Position numbers and translations under genes: made by a program. From Ferruginibacter sp. (GTDB lineage Bacteria; Bacteroidota; Bacteroidia; Chitinophagales; Chitinophagaceae), in contig JACMKX010000169.1 in assembly GCA_014379905.1 (NCBI GenBank), forward strand, positions 1-64,000: DNA of 64,000 bases, written 5' to 3'. Below are positions 1 through 10,413 of the stretch, in pieces. The first letter of the stretch is position 1; each line of letters opens with the position of its first letter. The notes under the pieces are model-generated. The model was not told the DNA's origin. It worked only from the letters and a program-made list of their open reading frames with translations, and made no database searches.

Positions 1-333
1 GCGGATACCATTTTACTAAGGGATTGCTTTTCCGCCAACGCTGTTCTTCATACCATTAAGCATGATAAAGATGATATAAAAGTCATGGAGGGAAAAATTG
101 CTGATTTTATCGCATTTGTGGGTAAAGAAACCGTGGGCGCAGCCGATGAACAAATTGTTGTTGAAACTTTAAAAACAGATGGGTCACTGGCAATAGTGTG
201 GACCCCCTATCAATTTTTTTACAAAGGAAAATTCAGCCATTGTGGTGTAAATTCTATCCAGCTCGTCAGGCTAAAGGCTGGTTGGAAAATTCAATATATT
301 ATAGATACAAGAAGAAGGGAAGCCTGCCAGTAA
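1..333 (+). CDS. SnoaL/NTF2-like (lumazine-binding-like) protein, 5' end outside window
   Basis: Frame +1 is open from base 1 (ADTILLRDCFSANAVLHTIKHDKDD...) through the listed ORF; NTF2-like pattern (LRDCFSANAVLHT... SIQLVRLKAGWKIQYIIDTRR). Confidence 0.65.
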   Translation, partial: ADTILLRDCFSANAVLHTIKHDKDDIKVMEGKIADFIAFVGKETVGAADEQIVVETLKTDGSLAIVWTPYQFFYKGKFSHCGVNSIQLVRLKAGWKIQYIIDTRRREACQ

Positions 334-367
334 GTAGGATACCCCCCGCAGCAGGGAGGGACGATAT

Positions 368-1624
368 TTATTTCTTTTTAACCTTATATTTTTTATTCAC
401 TTTGGGGTTATTAAAATATTCATCTAGTTCCTTACTGTTTAAATTCTCTTCGGCAATTGGTACGTCAATCAGTTGAATTTGCATTTGCTTTAATTCATCT
501 TTCAGTTTTTTTGTCTTAATCAATATTTCAGGATCCCTTTCGCCTACGATGGTATTATCTGCTATCAGGTATTCCAGCCTTTTAATACTGTTTCTTATTA
601 AAGAGGCCATATTTTGGTCAGAACTGATATTGGGAGCAGTGGCTTCTTTTACAGGTACCAATGCCACACCAACACTGGGCAAAATTTTACCTACTGTCTT
701 TTGATCAGGAGTAGACATGGAAGAAAATACGGTTCCTCCCAATCCCGTGGCAGCAGAGCCCAGGTCAAAACCTGTCCTCGTTTTTTTTGTTCTTTTTAAT
801 TTTTTGTCAATTATCCTGAAACTGCTTTTTAGCTGAACAATGTAATCCATTACATCTTTTCTAAGTTTTTCAAATTCCATTACCCTTTGCGGATAGTTAA
901 TATTTTCTCTTACATAAACCTGTATAATGGCGGTATCCCTGTTGCTGAATTTATTGGTGCCTACAAAAAACAACTCCAGCATTTTTTGCCTATCCTTGTC
1001 ACCTTCTTTTATAAAGTCAAATGGCGCATACCAGGTATAATCATCATTGCATTTGTTTACCGGGGTAAGTGATTTCGCCTGGTAGTTGCTGAAATAAGTG
1101 ATTTCTTCAATGGGAAAACTTCCGTTGTCGCATTGCAGCTTAAAGCTAATGGTATCTCCTTCATCAATATATAAAGTTTTGGTAACCGTTGGCTTAATTT
1201 TAGAAGGAATGATCTCTGTGCTGTAAAATAACAGTATAAAGGAAGTATCTATTCTTTCTGCCGGGGTGTTCAAATTTTGTATACCGATATTAACCTTGTA
1301 TTCAAAATCATACTTCAGTTTTCCGGAAAGAAAATATGATTTTTCTGCTTTAAAAGTTAACAGCCCGTTGTCTTTATTGATTTTTAATCCAACCGGCGAA
1401 TTTTTTAAGTACCAGTAATATTGGGATTGATCTTTATTTATTTCAAACGCATATCTTAATGTTGAGTCTACGTGCAGGGTAAAATACGGATTGATATTCC
1501 TGATTCTCAAAGCAGAATCCGCATAATTCACTACTTTATGTGTGCTGTCTAATATAATCTGAGCCTGTCCTGCAATACAAAAAAGAAAAAATAAACCTGC
1601 AACTGTCACATTTTTTATACCCAT
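368..1624 (-). CDS. hypothetical secreted protein (signal peptide MGIKNVTVAGLFFLFCIAGQAQ)
   Basis: 418-aa ORF with N-terminal signal peptide; no recognised family. Confidence 0.8.
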   Translation of the reverse strand: MGIKNVTVAGLFFLFCIAGQAQIILDSTHKVVNYADSALRIRNINPYFTLHVDSTLRYAFEINKDQSQYYWYLKNSPVGLKINKDNGLLTFKAEKSYFLSGKLKYDFEYKVNIGIQNLNTPAERIDTSFILLFYSTEIIPSKIKPTVTKTLYIDEGDTISFKLQCDNGSFPIEEITYFSNYQAKSLTPVNKCNDDYTWYAPFDFIKEGDKDRQKMLELFFVGTNKFSNRDTAIIQVYVRENINYPQRVMEFEKLRKDVMDYIVQLKSSFRIIDKKLKRTKKTRTGFDLGSAATGLGGTVFSSMSTPDQKTVGKILPSVGVALVPVKEATAPNISSDQNMASLIRNSIKRLEYLIADNTIVGERDPEILIKTKKLKDELKQMQIQLIDVPIAEENLNSKELDEYFNNPKVNKKYKVKKK

Positions 1625-1670
1625 AACGGAAATTAAAACTTAAGCGCTAAAATTACAATTTTTAAAAGTA

Positions 1671-1704
1671 AAAAAGCCATCCTGATAAACCAGGATGGCT
1701 TTTT
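1671..1704. terminator. intrinsic terminator downstream of Hsp20 gene
   Basis: AAAAAGCCATCCTG-ATAAAC-CAGGATGGCTTTTT, 14-bp perfect stem with A/T tails. Confidence 0.85.
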
Positions 1705-1759
1705 AACCAAAATCAACCTTATACTCGCAGTTATTATAAAATTAATACCTGCGGGCTTT

Positions 1760-2200
1760 TTACTGAATAGTAATTTCCTTTGTTGTAACCTTAGCCACTT
1801 CTTTTTTAGGTAAGGTTAATTTTAAAATTCCATTTTCATATTTGGCTTCAATGGCCGAAGCTTCAATTTTTTCATCCAGTGTAAAACTGCGGGTGAAAGC
1901 TTTATGGCTGAATTCTTTCCTGATCACTTTTTCGGTTTCTGTTACCGGGGCTGATTTTTTATCAGCGCTGACAGTTAATAAATTACCATCTAATTTAATA
2001 TTGAAATCTGCCTTTTCTAATCCCGGTACAGCTACTTCCAATTGATAAGCATTTGTACTTTCCACAATATTAACAGGTGGAAAACTAAATACATCTTCCC
2101 TGAAAGTTTTGCCAAAGCTTGCGGGCAAATCATTGAAAAGATCATTCATTAAACCATCAAATGTTTTTGCAGCGGGGTTGTTTACTTTTACGAGTGTCAT
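1760..2200 (-). CDS. Hsp20/alpha-crystallin family small heat-shock protein
   Basis: 146 aa; YQLEVAVPGLEKADFNIKLDGNLLTVSADKK ... YENGILKLTLPKKE motif. Confidence 0.95.
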   Translation of the reverse strand: MTLVKVNNPAAKTFDGLMNDLFNDLPASFGKTFREDVFSFPPVNIVESTNAYQLEVAVPGLEKADFNIKLDGNLLTVSADKKSAPVTETEKVIRKEFSHKAFTRSFTLDEKIEASAIEAKYENGILKLTLPKKEVAKVTTKEITIQ

Positions 2201-2448
2201 AGTGATTATAATTTTTTTGTTTAAAAATTTATTGTTTGATTGTACTTTTTCAAATTCTGTTCCAACACATTTTTAATGCATAGATGGCAATAATCTAAAG
2301 AAAATGTAGACAAAATGACGTTAAATAAAAAAACTGCCGCCGTAATGGCGCTTTTGATGCATAACAGATTTTTTCAACACATTGAAATTCTTCGATAGAT
2401 AATTCATTGCAAGTATGTAAATTTGTATTTCCAAAAAAATAAAATTAT

Positions 2449-2865
2449 ATGTATCCAGCAGAAATTGTAATACCAATGAAAGAAGAGTTGACAGAAAACG
2501 GCTTCGCCGAAATGTTGACGGCAAATGATGTAGAAGAAAAAATTACCGACGAGGGAACCACTTTGGTGGTAATAAATTCGGTTTGTGGTTGCAGTGCAGG
2601 TACGGCCAGACCAGGTGTATTACTGGCAGTGCATAACAGCGCCAAAAAACCCGATCACCTGGCAACAAGTTTTGCCGGATTTGATGTAGATGCAGTAAAA
2701 AAAATAAGAGAACATCTTTTACCGTATCCACCGTCTTCACCTTCTATTGCTTTATTTAAAAACGGTGAGTTAGTGCATTTTATTGAAAGGCACAATATTG
2801 AGGGACGGAGCGCTCAAATGATAGCAGAAAACCTGATCGGCGCATTTGAACAATACTGCAACTAA
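2449..2865 (+). CDS. BrxA/BrxB (YphP/YqiW) family bacilliredoxin
   Basis: 138 aa with VVINSVCGCSAGTARPGV (CGC motif) and conserved N-terminus MYPAEIVIPMKEEL. Confidence 0.93.
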   Translation: MYPAEIVIPMKEELTENGFAEMLTANDVEEKITDEGTTLVVINSVCGCSAGTARPGVLLAVHNSAKKPDHLATSFAGFDVDAVKKIREHLLPYPPSSPSIALFKNGELVHFIERHNIEGRSAQMIAENLIGAFEQYCN

Positions 2866-2897
2866 ACAAACAATTTTTTTCAGATGGGTTAGTGTAG

Positions 2898-2928
2898 ATC
2901 CTGTAGTGAATAACTACAGGATTTTTTG
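2898..2928 (+). terminator. intrinsic terminator after bacilliredoxin
   Basis: ATCCTGTAGT-GAATA-ACTACAGGAT followed by T tract. Confidence 0.8.
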
Positions 2929-3103
2929 TATGGGTATTCGCCGGTGATTAGTTTGGTTAAATGACTTCCTTAATCTTCAGTAAAATTGAAACGCGCTAAT
3001 AAAAAATCAGGTTTAACAGATGATTTATACTATTGGTGAAACTAAAATGCTGAATGATTATATTTGAATATCTTGCAGCTCATAAATTTTAATTTTCAAA
3101 ATA

Positions 3104-4432
3104 ATGTATCCCAATTTATTTTACGTTTTTAAAGACTGGTTTGGTGTGGAGTGGGAAGCGCTTAAAATTTTGAACACATTCGGTTTAATGGTTGCCATGG
3201 GTTTCGTTACCGCAGCCATAGTAATATCCAGCGAACTAAAACGTAAAGAGAAACAAGGCCTGCTTTTTCCCAGGGAGGAATTTATTACAGTTGGTAAACC
3301 TGCTACCCTGGTAGATTTGCTGATCAACTTTATAGTTGGATTTATTTTTGGCTTTAAAGTATTTGGATTCAACTTTAATATGCCTGCTGGGACAAGCCCG
3401 CAATCCTATATCTTTTCCCTTGAAGGTAGTATCGCAGGAGGTTTGGTATTGGCAATTTTTTTAGCAGGGTTAAAATGGTGGGAAAAGAATAAGCAAAAAT
3501 TAAAAGAACCTGAACAAAGGGGCATACGCATATGGCCGCATGACAGGGTAGGTGATATTGTTATCATTTCACTGGTATTTGGGATTTTGGGGGCCAAGTT
3601 ATTTGATAACCTCGAAAACTGGGAGGATTTTATACAAAACCCGCTTGAGAGAATTTTTTCTGCAGGCGGACTAACTTTTTATGGAGGTTTAATAGCAGCA
3701 GGGATCGCTATTTGTGTGTATGCTGCAAAAAAAGGTATCAAACTGATCCACCTCGTAGATGCTATTTCAATCGCAATGTTACTTGCCTATGCGGTAGGCC
3801 GGATAGGCTGCCAGGTTTCAGGTGATGGCGACTGGGGTGTGTATAACAGTGCTTACGTCACCGATGCGAGTGGGAAAGTAGCCCTTGCAAAAGACGGTGA
3901 TTTCCAGGCGCAACTGGAAAGGTATAAGACGTATTTTTTAGATGGAACAGTTTTAGATTCCGGCAAAACAACCCCCACATTTGTTACCGACAGAAAAAGC
4001 GCCAGCCTCCAGGCTGTACCGCATCGTTATGTAAAGGCGCTTTCTTTCATGCCGGTTTGGATGGTTGCTTATAATTACCCCCAAAATGTAAACAATGATG
4101 GCGTATTAATTCCAGGCAATTATGATGATCATAACAGGGTGCTTCCCCAGCCGGTTTTTCCGACACCTTTTTACGAAACGGTTGTTTGCACATTACTATT
4201 TTTAATTGTATGGGCATTCAGAAAACGCATACATGTTGCGGGTACAATTTCTGGTATATACTTCATTATAAATGGGTTAGAGCGTTTTCTTGTTGAAAAG
4301 ATACGGGTAAATAACCAGTACCATTTTTGGGGCATTCATCCCAGCCAGGCCGAGATCATTTCCTTCTTTCTTATTTTGACGGGTGTTATTATTATTATAA
4401 CAGTACACGTAAAATCTCCACGAAAGAGCTAG
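3104..4432 (+). CDS. lgt: prolipoprotein diacylglyceryl transferase
   Basis: 442-aa polytopic membrane protein; YAVGRIGCQVSGDGDWG, FYGGLIAAG, NGLERFLVEKIRVN typical of Lgt. Confidence 0.9.
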   Translation: MYPNLFYVFKDWFGVEWEALKILNTFGLMVAMGFVTAAIVISSELKRKEKQGLLFPREEFITVGKPATLVDLLINFIVGFIFGFKVFGFNFNMPAGTSPQSYIFSLEGSIAGGLVLAIFLAGLKWWEKNKQKLKEPEQRGIRIWPHDRVGDIVIISLVFGILGAKLFDNLENWEDFIQNPLERIFSAGGLTFYGGLIAAGIAICVYAAKKGIKLIHLVDAISIAMLLAYAVGRIGCQVSGDGDWGVYNSAYVTDASGKVALAKDGDFQAQLERYKTYFLDGTVLDSGKTTPTFVTDRKSASLQAVPHRYVKALSFMPVWMVAYNYPQNVNNDGVLIPGNYDDHNRVLPQPVFPTPFYETVVCTLLFLIVWAFRKRIHVAGTISGIYFIINGLERFLVEKIRVNNQYHFWGIHPSQAEIISFFLILTGVIIIITVHVKSPRKS

Positions 4433-4618
4433 TTTCTTTTTAAATTACATTTTTTAACATTGTGTAAAGGAATAAATTTTTATTCCGGAACTCATTGACC
4501 ATACCTGTTATTACCGATCATCCATAATATGTAACCGTCTGTGTAAACCAATGTTCCTTGCTATACAAAGTACCTACTTTTGTAATGTACAATTTAAAAC
4601 AAAGTATAAAGTATAGCC

Positions 4619-7063
4619 ATGAAACATTTTTTTAACATACTAGCTGCAATGGGTGTAAGTCTTGTCAGTTTCGCCCAGCATCCGGGCAAAGTATCCGGAT
4701 CAATAAAAGATGGCGGTAATCAAAAAATTATCGACGCCGCTACCATTTCCTTACTAAAAGCTAAGGATAGTAGTATCGCGAAAGTTGCCCTTACCGACAA
4801 AGGAGGGAATTTTATTTTCGAAAATCTGAAGGATGGCGCCTACCTGGTTTCGGCAACTTCTATTGGTCATAACAAAGTGTACAGTAGCAGATTTACCATT
4901 TCCCCCACTCAAAAAGAATTTAACCTGGGGGTTTTGCAACTTGTTGCGGCTGATAAAAATTTGAAGGAGGTAACGGTGACTTCAAAAAAGATGCTTATCG
5001 AACGCAAAATTGACAAAACTGTTGTTAATGTAGACGCAGCAATAAGCAATGAAGGGAGCACCGCGATGGAAGTGTTGGAAAAAAGCCCCGGGGTAACGGT
5101 AGATAAAGACGGAAACATAAGTTTGAAAGGTAAGCAGGGAGTGATGATTATGCTCGATGGTAAGCCTTCTTATCTTACCGGTCCCGAACTGGCTAATCTT
5201 TTAAGATCAATGCCTTCCAATAACCTTGACCAGATAGAGATTATGACGAATCCCTCCGCAAAATACGACGCAGCGGGTAATTCGGGAATTATCAATATCA
5301 AAACAAAAAAGAACAAGCAAAAGGGCTTTAACGGAAGTGTAAACCTTGCCTATGGCCAGGGAGTATACGAAAAGACAAATAACAGCCTTAACCTGAATTA
5401 CCGAAATGGGAAATTCAATTTGTTCGCAAATGTGAGTGGTAATTACCGGGAAAATTTTAACAAGCTTACCATTAAGCGGAAATACAAAAATGAGGACAAA
5501 TCCCTGAATGCGATTTTTGAACAAACTTCCGATGAAATGAGGTTCAACAGTAATTACAATACAAAATTGGGAGCAGATTTTTATGCGGGTAAAAATACAA
5601 CGATCGGGATTGTTTTAACGGGCTTTACCACGCCCTCAAGCCAGGGTGCCAATAATACGAGTTATCTTAAAAGCAACCTGGGTGTAATAGATTCTATTGT
5701 GACGGCAGCCAGTTACGAAAAATCTACCTGGAAGAACGGCGCTGTAAATCTAAATTTTCGCCACCAGTTTGATTCTGCGGGGAAAGAATTAACTGCAGAC
5801 CTCGATTACCTTACTTACCACGCACACCGGGACCAACATTTCACCAACACCTCCTATGCACCTGACTGGACGCTAAAAAACTATGATCAGCTAATGGGTG
5901 TGCTACCCTCAATAATTAGTATATACTCCGGCAAAATTGACTATTCGCATCCTTTAAAAAGTGGGTTAAAAATTGAAACAGGGTTGAAGACGAGTTTTGT
6001 TGAAACAGATAATACTGCAGGCTATTTTAATATCACTGGAAATACCAGGACCCCAGATTACGACAAGACAAATCAGTTTGTATATAAAGAAAATATTAAT
6101 GCTGCGTACCTGAATATGAACAAACAATTGAAGAAATGGGGACTACAGGCGGGCCTGCGCGCTGAAAATACCAACTACAATGGCCGGCAGTTTGGCAACC
6201 CCCTGCGACAGGATAGTTCATTTAAGAAAAGCTACACCGGACTTTTTCCAACAATGTTTGTAAGCTATGCGGCCAATGAAAAAAATCAATTTGGATTTTC
6301 TTATGGCCGCCGTATTAACCGACCGGATTACGAGGACCTCAATCCGTTCTTATTTTTCCTTGATAAATATACTTATGGCTCTGGCAACCCGTTTTTAAAA
6401 CCCTCCTATGCACATAGTTTTGAAGTATCGCATACCTATAACCAGTTTTTAACCACCACCATTAACTATGCAAATACAAAAAATCTCTTTAACGAAACTT
6501 TTGAGCAAAAGGGTTACGCAACAATAGTAAAGCAAGGAAATTTTGGATCGGCAAATAGTGCCAGCATATCGGTAAGTGCGCAAATAACCGTGGAAAAATG
6601 GTGGACAGCCATTGTTTATACAGAAGGTAATTACAATAATTATAAAGGCTTGTTGAATGGGGAATATGTAAATGTAAAAGGGGGGAATTTTTTGATTAAT
6701 GTAAACAACCAGTTTAAGTTCAAAAAGGGCTGGAGCGCCGAATTATCCGGCTTTTACAGAACAAGTGGTATCGAAGGCCAGATCATTATCAAGCCAATGG
6801 GCCAGTTAAATGCAGGTGTGCAAAAACAGGTGTTAAAAAATAAAGGAACATTGAAATTGAATATCAGGGATATGTTGTACACGATGCGTACCAATGGAGA
6901 AATTAATTTTCAGCGTACCGAAGCATCCTTTCACCAGGAAAGGGATTCAAGAGTTGTTACCCTGAGCATTGGATACCGTTTTGGAAAACCCATAAAAGGA
7001 TTGCAAAAGAGAAAAACCGGTGGCGCAGGAACAGAGCAAAACCGGGTGAAAGGAGGGAATTAG
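4619..7063 (+). CDS. outer membrane beta-barrel / TonB-dependent receptor-like protein
   Basis: 814 aa, signal peptide, carboxypeptidase-like regulatory domain, plug region (VLEKSPGVTVDKDGNISLKGKQGVMIMLDGKPSYLTG) and C-terminal barrel. Confidence 0.9.
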   Translation: MKHFFNILAAMGVSLVSFAQHPGKVSGSIKDGGNQKIIDAATISLLKAKDSSIAKVALTDKGGNFIFENLKDGAYLVSATSIGHNKVYSSRFTISPTQKEFNLGVLQLVAADKNLKEVTVTSKKMLIERKIDKTVVNVDAAISNEGSTAMEVLEKSPGVTVDKDGNISLKGKQGVMIMLDGKPSYLTGPELANLLRSMPSNNLDQIEIMTNPSAKYDAAGNSGIINIKTKKNKQKGFNGSVNLAYGQGVYEKTNNSLNLNYRNGKFNLFANVSGNYRENFNKLTIKRKYKNEDKSLNAIFEQTSDEMRFNSNYNTKLGADFYAGKNTTIGIVLTGFTTPSSQGANNTSYLKSNLGVIDSIVTAASYEKSTWKNGAVNLNFRHQFDSAGKELTADLDYLTYHAHRDQHFTNTSYAPDWTLKNYDQLMGVLPSIISIYSGKIDYSHPLKSGLKIETGLKTSFVETDNTAGYFNITGNTRTPDYDKTNQFVYKENINAAYLNMNKQLKKWGLQAGLRAENTNYNGRQFGNPLRQDSSFKKSYTGLFPTMFVSYAANEKNQFGFSYGRRINRPDYEDLNPFLFFLDKYTYGSGNPFLKPSYAHSFEVSHTYNQFLTTTINYANTKNLFNETFEQKGYATIVKQGNFGSANSASISVSAQITVEKWWTAIVYTEGNYNNYKGLLNGEYVNVKGGNFLINVNNQFKFKKGWSAELSGFYRTSGIEGQIIIKPMGQLNAGVQKQVLKNKGTLKLNIRDMLYTMRTNGEINFQRTEASFHQERDSRVVTLSIGYRFGKPIKGLQKRKTGGAGTEQNRVKGGN

Positions 7064-7119
7064 TTTGGTGAATGGTTGATTGTAGATGGCCAATCGTCAA
7101 TGGTTAAAGGTCAAAGGTT
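7064..7119. repeat. degenerate heptamer (7-bp period) array
   Basis: tttggtg aatggtt gattgta gatggcc aatcgtc aatggtt aaaggtc aaaggtt: 8 consecutive 7-mers starting at the base after the TAG of the preceding CDS. Confidence 0.7.
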
Positions 7120-7154
7120 GCGGTAGCCTTTCACTTCTTCCCAAAGGACAGATA

Positions 7155-7187
7155 AAAACACAGCTCAACATTGGGCTGTGTTTTTTA
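7155..7187 (+). terminator. intrinsic terminator
   Basis: AAAACACAGC ... GCTGTGTTTTTT hairpin. Confidence 0.75.
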
Positions 7188-7221
7188 TATTTGCATATAT
7201 TTTGTCATTAATATTATTTTT

Positions 7222-7713
7222 ATGCCATCATTCGATTTTGCCAGTAAGGTTGATTTGCAAACACTCGACAACGCGATCAATACCGTAAGTAAGGAAATAA
7301 CCAACCGGTTCGATTTTAAAGGTTCGCCGGTAGTGATAGATTTAAATAAAAAGGAATACAAGGTAAACCTGGAGGCAGATAGTGAAATGAAACTGAACCA
7401 GATTATTGATGTAATGATCAGCCGTAGTATGAAACAGGGACTTGCCGCCGAAATCTACGATTTGAGCAAGGAGCCTTATCAAAGCGGCAAAGTAGTAAAA
7501 AAAGAAGTTCCGGTAAGAAATGGTATTCAACAGGATGATGCTAAAAAGATTGTGAAGCTGATAAAAGACAGCGGTTTAAAAGTGCAGGTAGCTATTATGG
7601 ATGATATTATAAGGGTAACGGGCAAAAAGATTGATGACCTGCAGGATGTCATTCATGCATCAAAAGGCTGGAACGTAGGGATAGCCTTGCAGCAAACCAA
7701 TATGAAGAGTTGA
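7222..7713 (+). CDS. YajQ family (putative cyclic-di-GMP / nucleotide-binding) protein
   Basis: MPSFDFASKVDLQTLDNAINTVSKEITNRFDFKGS...; in-frame ATG at 7222 is the canonical start rather than 7171. Confidence 0.93.
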   Translation: MPSFDFASKVDLQTLDNAINTVSKEITNRFDFKGSPVVIDLNKKEYKVNLEADSEMKLNQIIDVMISRSMKQGLAAEIYDLSKEPYQSGKVVKKEVPVRNGIQQDDAKKIVKLIKDSGLKVQVAIMDDIIRVTGKKIDDLQDVIHASKGWNVGIALQQTNMKS

Positions 7714-7995
7714 GGCCTTCTCAATGGCATATGTATGAATGGATATTATTAAAAACCATTTGCATTTCAAATTTACCGGGATAATATTTTGTGATAGTAA
7801 TTTCATCGGGTTGTAATAACAGACTAAGGCAGATGAAAATCATTAAAAATTACCGAAGTATTCAAAATCCCTCATTGGTTTAAGTGCCTTGTTTTTGCGG
7901 AACTGGGTTCGGCCTAGCGTTTTTTCATCAATTTCCCTTACATTTGCAGTCTTAAAAAACGCATGGCAAAATCCATGCACAAAACTTTTATTATT

Positions 7996-8250
7996 ATGAA
8001 AAAAGATTTGCATCCTAAAAATTACCGTTTTGTAGTTTTTAAAGACATGAGTAATGGCACTACTTTTTTAAGTCGCTCCACTGCTAATTCCAATGAAACC
8101 ATAAAGCATGAAGACGGTAAAGATTATCCTGTAATTAAATTAGAGATCTCGAATACATCTCACCCTTTTTATACAGGAAAAAATGTACTGGTGGATACTG
8201 CTGGACGTATTGATAAGTTTAAGAAACGTTACGAAAAGAAAGCGCATTAG
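7996..8250 (+). CDS. rpmE2: 50S ribosomal protein L31 type B
   Basis: [29 protein letters not shown]...HPFYTGKN...DKFKKRY; ATG at 7996 preferred over ORF start 7963. Confidence 0.93.
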   Translation: MKKDLHPKNYRFVVFKDMSNGTTFLSRSTANSNETIKHEDGKDYPVIKLEISNTSHPFYTGKNVLVDTAGRIDKFKKRYEKKAH

Positions 8251-8289
8251 TAAATTACTAAAGTTTGTTTTTCATGGCTATACTTTAAG

Positions 8290-8319
8290 TCCCTCCGGTT
8301 TTTCGGGGGGATTTTTTTT
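8290..8319 (+). terminator. intrinsic terminator after L31 gene
   Basis: TCCCTCCG-GTTTTT-CGGGGGGA plus T8 tract. Confidence 0.8.
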
Positions 8320-8368
8320 GGACTTGCCGGGTACAACAGTATCTCCGCTTTATTAATCAATCATTTAT

Positions 8369-9463
8369 TTGAAGTATTTTTATCCGGTGAACATAATTCT
8401 TGACGATACAAATGCAAAACAATGGCTGTATCCTTTCACGGCAACCAGGCATGCTGCGGATATACGGATTGGTATATTAACCACGAGGGAGAAATGGGCA
8501 TATTTGCCGGGCTTTCATATTTATACTGATTCAAATACATTTTTTACCGAAAACCCGGGGATTGAAAATGGGTTACCCGTTAGAATGGAAGCGAATATCA
8601 TCCCGACAAAAGAATGGCTGGATGAACTATTGAGCAATACCGGCAAACAGGATTTTTCCGAAATTCAATTAATTGATTCAGACAGGATAAAAAAGTTGAA
8701 TTACCCCTGGCAGATTTTTCAGTATAACGACTGGGCCCTCAGGAAGGATTTTGAAATGATAACTTCCGGAAGGGTTTCACAGCCTCTTTCCTCTACCAAT
8801 AAAATAGTTTGCGGTGATAATATTTTTTTAGAAGCAGGTGCCGTGGTTGAACATAGTATTTTAAATGCGTCTGCCGGTCCTGTTTATATTGGTAAGAATG
8901 CGCAGGTGATGGAAGGCTGTATGATACGGGGCGCTTTTGCTTTATGTGAAGGAGCTGTTTTGAAAATGGGAACTAAAGTATTTGGCGCTACTACCATTGG
9001 CCCATATTGTACCGTGGCGGGAGAAATAAAAAACTCTGTAATATTTGGTTACAGTAATAAGGCACATGATGGTTACCTCGGTGACAGTGTAATAGGCGAA
9101 TGGTGCAATCTGGGTGCAGGTACCACCAACTCCAATGTGAAGAACACTGCCGGTGAAGTGAAAGTATGGAGTAATGCCGCAAGGGATTTTTTAAACGCAG
9201 GCTTAAAATGTGGTTTATTAATGGGCGATTACAGCAGGTGTGCCATTAACAGTTCTTTTAATACTGGCACGGTAATAGGGGTTTGTTGTAATATTTTCGG
9301 TCAAAATTTTCCACCAAAATTTGTAGGCGATTTTACATGGGGTAAAGAAAGGTATACTATTGATAAAGCGCTTCAACATATTGGTAACTGGCAACGGCTT
9401 AAAGGAAAAATTACTACCGAACAGGAAATAGAAATATTAAAACATCTTTATACTCAATCATAA
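8369..9463 (+). CDS. GlmU-family putative sugar nucleotidyltransferase (left-handed beta-helix C-terminus)
   Basis: 364 aa; hexapeptide-repeat region (GPVYIGKNAQVMEGCMIRGAFALCEGAVLKMGTKVFGATTIGPYCTVAGEI); TTG start. Confidence 0.85.
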   Translation: MKYFYPVNIILDDTNAKQWLYPFTATRHAADIRIGILTTREKWAYLPGFHIYTDSNTFFTENPGIENGLPVRMEANIIPTKEWLDELLSNTGKQDFSEIQLIDSDRIKKLNYPWQIFQYNDWALRKDFEMITSGRVSQPLSSTNKIVCGDNIFLEAGAVVEHSILNASAGPVYIGKNAQVMEGCMIRGAFALCEGAVLKMGTKVFGATTIGPYCTVAGEIKNSVIFGYSNKAHDGYLGDSVIGEWCNLGAGTTNSNVKNTAGEVKVWSNAARDFLNAGLKCGLLMGDYSRCAINSSFNTGTVIGVCCNIFGQNFPPKFVGDFTWGKERYTIDKALQHIGNWQRLKGKITTEQEIEILKHLYTQS

Positions 9464-9472
9464 AAAAACATC

Positions 9473-10237
9473 ATGAGAAAGCAAATAGCCGCAGCTAACT
9501 GGAAAATGAACCTTACGCTTTACCAGGCAGAAACTTTAGTAAATGATTTACTGGCTGCACCCATTGAAATAAGCGAACACCAGGAACTGGTTTTTGGGGT
9601 TCCGTTTCCCTATTTAATTGATATCCAAAAAAAGACAGAAGGGAGGGAGCGTATGCTGGTAGCCGCGCAGAATTGCTATAGCAAAGTGTCTGGCGCCTAT
9701 ACCGGCGAAGTAAGCGTGGAAATGCTGAAAAGTATCGGTGTACCCTATGTAATAATCGGGCATAGTGAGCGCAGGGAATACTGTAACGAAACAAATGCCC
9801 AGCTTGCTGAAAAAGTAAATGTATGTTTTGAATATGGGTTAAAACCTATCTTCTGTTGCGGAGAAGCCTTAGCTATCCGGGAAGCGGGCACACAAAACAG
9901 TTATGTGGAAAATCAATTGAAAGAAAGCTTATTTCATTTAACGGCGGAAAGCTTAACAGGATTTGTAATAGCATATGAACCGATCTGGGCCATCGGAACA
10001 GGTAAAACAGCTACCAGCGAACAGGCCCAGGAAATGCACGCACATATAAGAGCAGTAATGGCTGCCCAGTATAGCAGTGAACTTGCAGATAGCATTTCCA
10101 TATTATACGGGGGCAGTGTAAAATCCACCAATGCTAAAGAGTTATTTGGGCAACCAGATGTTGATGGGGGGTTGGTGGGCGGTTCCTCATTGGTGGCCAC
10201 CGAATTCTCAGCCATTGTTAACAGCCTCAAAAAATAA
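9473..10237 (+). CDS. tpiA: triosephosphate isomerase
   Basis: RKQIAAANWKMNLT, VIIGHSERREYCNET, AYEPIWAIGTGKTA, LYGGSVKSTNAKEL. Confidence 0.98.
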   Translation: MRKQIAAANWKMNLTLYQAETLVNDLLAAPIEISEHQELVFGVPFPYLIDIQKKTEGRERMLVAAQNCYSKVSGAYTGEVSVEMLKSIGVPYVIIGHSERREYCNETNAQLAEKVNVCFEYGLKPIFCCGEALAIREAGTQNSYVENQLKESLFHLTAESLTGFVIAYEPIWAIGTGKTATSEQAQEMHAHIRAVMAAQYSSELADSISILYGGSVKSTNAKELFGQPDVDGGLVGGSSLVATEFSAIVNSLKK

Positions 10238-10257
10238 CACAGGCATGTAGTAATGGT

Positions 10258-10413
10258 TTACATTAAATCCATCGCCTTGGCAAAAAAAGTAACGTTGAAC
10301 GGTAGTACCATTGAACTATATCCGCCGCCAATTTTGTAAACAATAACAGAAGCCGCTATAGAGACGAAAAACAGGATCCAATATAAACCGGTAGATTTTT
10401 TTACAGTTTCCAT
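10258..10413 (-). CDS. small hypothetical membrane protein
   Basis: METVKKSTGLYWILFFVSIAASVIVYKIGGGYSSMVLPFNVTFFAKAMDLM; internal ATG at 10413 gives a plausible one-TM protein. Confidence 0.5.
   Translation of the reverse strand: METVKKSTGLYWILFFVSIAASVIVYKIGGGYSSMVLPFNVTFFAKAMDLM

Noticed and set aside
198-476. 92-aa + strand ORF
   Set aside because: Overlaps the NTF2-like frame and the 3' end of the 418-aa minus-strand gene; low-complexity translation.
2321-2740. Minus-strand ORFs 2321..2524, 2445..2645, 2543..2740
   Set aside because: Overlap the upstream region or coding sequence of the well-supported bacilliredoxin gene and lack family resemblance.
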